A DNA stretch of 64,000 nucleotides, from the NCBI RefSeq assembly GCF_025377685.1, contig NZ_JACEHK010000002.1, positions 372,001 through 436,000 of the forward strand. The letters are read 5' to 3'. The translations under genes were made by a program, and so were the position numbers. The first letter of the stretch is position 1. Each line of letters begins with the position of its first letter. This DNA is from Anaerobacillus sp. CMMVII (GTDB taxonomy: Bacteria; Bacillota; Bacilli; Bacillales; Anaerobacillaceae). The notes under the pieces were generated by a model, which saw nothing but the letters and a program-made list of their open reading frames with translations, did not search any database and was not told the DNA's origin. Below, piece by piece: positions 61,572 through 64,000 of this stretch.

Positions 61572-61690
61572 AATGCTGTTTTCGTAAACTTTGTTGCTTT
61601 TAGGTCGTAACCAAGCATTCGCTTGGTTACGACCTAAAAGCTAATAGCAACAATCTATTAGAAAAGAGTGTTTGATAAAGATATTTTTGT
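61572..61690 (+). repeat. Dispersed MITE-like repeat, copy E (perfect palindrome)
   Basis: Perfect 21-bp arms (61596-61616 with 61621-61641; loop ATTC), left flank GCTGTTTTCGTAAACTTTG, right flank TAATAGCAACAATCTATTAG and AAAAGAG. Left flank is inverted to the right flank of copy F. Same palindrome as at 41589-41634. The gap 61691-62102 shows A/T-rich sequence with GATGTTGCATTTTGCTTC but no ORF. Confidence 0.8.
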
Positions 61691-62102
61691 AAAAGATGTT
61701 GCATTTTGCTTCGGACGTTTTAGCAAAAATTGTTGTGTTTAAATTCGGGTTATGAAGTGATGATTCACTGTCGCGGGCGTCTCTTCTAACTTAGAACTTT
61801 GGGTTTCAATATAGAATACATTTATTATTAAATAGCAACCAAGATTATTAAAAGAGCCTGTTATATTACTTACTTTCTAAAAAGTAAAAATTTCACCAGA
61901 GAAAAAGAAAATTAACCAACTTCCATAAATGAAATATATTTGTAAAGTAGGTATAATAGAAATTACATAATCTTTTTACAGTAGATATAGAATATGAGGT
62001 TTTAGAATCTGTAAAAAAATAGATTTTTATAGTAAAAATTGACTAGTTAAAATATAATGAAAACAAAGTGAAATGATTGTGAAATGATGGGTGGTGAGCT
62101 TA

Positions 62103-64000
62103 ATGATAAAAGGATATCAAAGTAATATTAATTTTTCCAAGTTATTCCATGTGACATTTGACCTAGATTTACAAATGGAAGAAAGATTTTCATCTGCTAT
62201 TTTCTTTTTAGCCAATATTGATGGTCAATTAATTACGATGCGCGAAGTAGGTGGGTACGCCTCTGGAGTAATCGAGGTCATCTATGGTTTAGGTAGCAAA
62301 TTAATTACGGAGCAACTACCTTTTGAAACGAATAATTATCTTATTGATGCAGTTCCAATTACACTTCAACAAAACGGTGAAAGCTGGACTGGTTATTTTG
62401 GACTGGTTTTATCCAAAGATGAGGGCAATACTGAAATTGTTCGTTCATTATTATTAGGCTTTAAGCAATCCCTTATCATGACTACTAGTTACCTTGAAAT
62501 TAAACAGGACTTAGATGTTCTGCAGAAAAAAGAAAATATCGATCAAATGCTTGCTAAGTTATTAAAGGAAACTAAATATACAGACAGTCTCGAGATTTTT
62601 GTATATGCGTTACTAGAGAAATTGAAAAAAATAGTTACTATTGGTGACTTTGCACTATTGCTTCCAAACCGGAATGAAGATTTGCTTATCCCGAGATTTG
62701 CTACGCATTCAAGCATACTCGATAATAAACAAGATTATATCCTTCCATATAATGAGATCATTGAAGCTGTAAATCGACTTGAAAATGATGAGGTTCGGGT
62801 ACTGACGAATACATCGGGTATTAAATTAGCCGCTTTAAAAGATAAGTTTGAAAATTTTGAAGTAGTTCCTCTTGAGAAAAACGGAAAACTATTTGGGGTG
62901 CTAATTTATCATAATTGTGTTCAACAAGGAAAGAATTATGGTCAGTTGAAAAGTTGTGTACTAGATTTGATTTACGAGTCAGCTAGTCTTATCTATAAGT
63001 TACTAACGTTTGAGAATGTATTGAAGGAACAAAAGCGAAGGGAACTTTTGCTTCAGGTAACAAAAAAATTTCATTCATCCATGGATGTTAGTGCCATTTT
63101 AAGAGAAATCATTGAAGCTTTAAACGAAGTGTTTCCCTCTTTCGACATTCATCTATTGCTATCTCATGAATGGGAGGTCAGTGATGATTTACCAATTATG
63201 CAATTGAGTTATAGCAAGGATCAGGAAAATGAGGTAGCAACGAATGCGTACCTAACCGGAAAAATTCAAATTGAGGATAGCATAATAAAACGGAGATCAA
63301 TTGTTTATGCGCCGTTGCGTGGAAAACAAGGTGTTTACGGTATTTTGAAAATAATAGCCAGTGATTCCTTTGTTTTTCCTGAGCATGAAATCGATTTTAT
63401 TGAAGTGTTAGCGGATACTGGTGGTAACGCCATTGAAAATGCGGAACTTTACCAACAATCTAGACAGCTGGTTGAAGACCTTCAGTTAATAAATAAGACA
63501 TCGCATCAAATAAATTCTAATTTGCGGTTATCAGATACTATTAGCTTTATGACAAAGCAAATTAAATCATCATTTCATGCACAAGAGATTGGATTTTTCA
63601 TGTTCCGACCAAATGGTGATATTGAAGTAATAGATGGTAGCACAAACTATTTCCTAAAGGAAACAAGTCTAAATGAGATCAACGCATTTTGTGATCAAAT
63701 AAAGAGAGACAAAGATGCACTATTTATCGGTGATCTTACAGCTCAAGTACCTTACCTATTGAGACCTTTTCGCTCGTTTCTAGCTGTGCCAATGGTACAA
63801 AGTGGTGAACTAAAAGGTGCTGTTTTTATTGTTCACGAACATGCTTATCATTTTTCTTTTAATAAATTTAAATTATTGCAGTCGCTTATTCACCACTCTA
63901 CGCTCGCTTTCACAAATTCAATGTTACACGAAGAGTTGGAGAAATTAGTGATTACTGACCATCTAACTAGACTTTATGCTAGAAATTTTTTGGATGAAAA
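62103..64000 (+). CDS. dgcP: DgcP-like GAF-GGDEF diguanylate cyclase, 5' part
   Basis: Open from ATG 62103 (behind GGTGGTGAG) to the end of the window with no stop, 632 codons. No membrane helices. At least two GAF-like regions can be seen: around residues 345-460 (LLQVTKKFHSSMDVSAILRE to IEFVEVLADTGGNAIENAEL-like) and around 470-600 (HQINSNLRLSDTISFMTKQI to VVHEHAYHFSFNKFK-like). The last visible residues, LVITDHLTRLYARNFLDE, are the typical entry into a GGDEF domain, which lies outside. Next to rpsD as B. subtilis ytrP/dgcP. The N-terminus before GGDEF is longer than in that protein. It would make c-di-GMP. Confidence 0.85.
   Translation, partial: MIKGYQSNINFSKLFHVTFDLDLQMEERFSSAIFFLANIDGQLITMREVGGYASGVIEVIYGLGSKLITEQLPFETNNYLIDAVPITLQQNGESWTGYFGLVLSKDEGNTEIVRSLLLGFKQSLIMTTSYLEIKQDLDVLQKKENIDQMLAKLLKETKYTDSLEIFVYALLEKLKKIVTIGDFALLLPNRNEDLLIPRFATHSSILDNKQDYILPYNEIIEAVNRLENDEVRVLTNTSGIKLAALKDKFENFEVVPLEKNGKLFGVLIYHNCVQQGKNYGQLKSCVLDLIYESASLIYKLLTFENVLKEQKRRELLLQVTKKFHSSMDVSAILREIIEALNEVFPSFDIHLLLSHEWEVSDDLPIMQLSYSKDQENEVATNAYLTGKIQIEDSIIKRRSIVYAPLRGKQGVYGILKIIASDSFVFPEHEIDFIEVLADTGGNAIENAELYQQSRQLVEDLQLINKTSHQINSNLRLSDTISFMTKQIKSSFHAQEIGFFMFRPNGDIEVIDGSTNYFLKETSLNEINAFCDQIKRDKDALFIGDLTAQVPYLLRPFRSFLAVPMVQSGELKGAVFIVHEHAYHFSFNKFKLLQSLIHHSTLAFTNSMLHEELEKLVITDHLTRLYARNFLDE

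Overview
The window reads as an AT-rich stretch of a Bacillaceae (Firmicutes) chromosome. Strong Shine-Dalgarno sites, TTG/GTG starts, a Tyr T-box, a c-di-AMP riboswitch, CcpA and SftA all point there. The gene order rpsD - tyrS - acsA/acuABC - motPS - ccpA - aroA - ytxJHG - murC - sftA - ytpQ - ytpP - ytoP - ytzB matches the corresponding Bacillus subtilis region. An Fnr-type operator before a Dcu-type C4-dicarboxylate transporter, a lipoprotein cytochrome c, KtrAB potassium uptake and Na+-type MotPS stators suggest a facultative anaerobe, perhaps alkaliphilic or salt-adapted. The species cannot be named from this alone. No rRNA, tRNA, transposase gene, prophage or CRISPR array was seen.

Layout. 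1-16.3 kb: end of an ABC permease, two KinB-like sensor kinases on either side of a riboswitch-controlled ktrAB operon, small housekeeping and acetyltransferase genes, a YebC-family gene, a tiny YjcZ-type gene and an ECF sigma/anti-sigma pair. 16-25 kb: YtoP peptidase, DUF84 phosphatase, a phnDEC-type transporter, the Dcu carrier and a PfoR-like permease. 25-37 kb: ytpP, ytpQ, sftA, pncB, a mechanosensitive channel and a second ECF sigma/anti-sigma pair. 37-49 kb: murC, an M29 aminopeptidase, the ytxGH/ytxJ stress genes behind a sigma-B-like promoter, an FtsA-like protein, aroA, ccpA and motPS. 49-64 kb: mtnN, acuCBA divergent from acsA, a class A PBP with a fibronectin III domain, T-box-tyrS, a cytochrome c, rpsD, and the first 632 codons of a DgcP-like GAF-GGDEF protein that runs off the end.

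Working together: AcsA, the acetyltransferase AcuA and the deacetylase AcuC form the acetate-activation module, with CcpA 3 kb away. KtrA/KtrB and their c-di-AMP riboswitch form a potassium homeostasis unit. Each ECF sigma gene is coupled to a membrane anti-sigma gene and has an ECF-type promoter in front of it.

Two cross-cutting observations stand out. (i) Intergenic spaces carry at least three families of dispersed palindromic repeats, including a MITE-like modular element. (ii) At least nine single-base frameshifts at short homopolymers interrupt seven genes, including tyrS. That pattern fits residual sequencing error better than gene decay, so those genes are probably intact in the organism.
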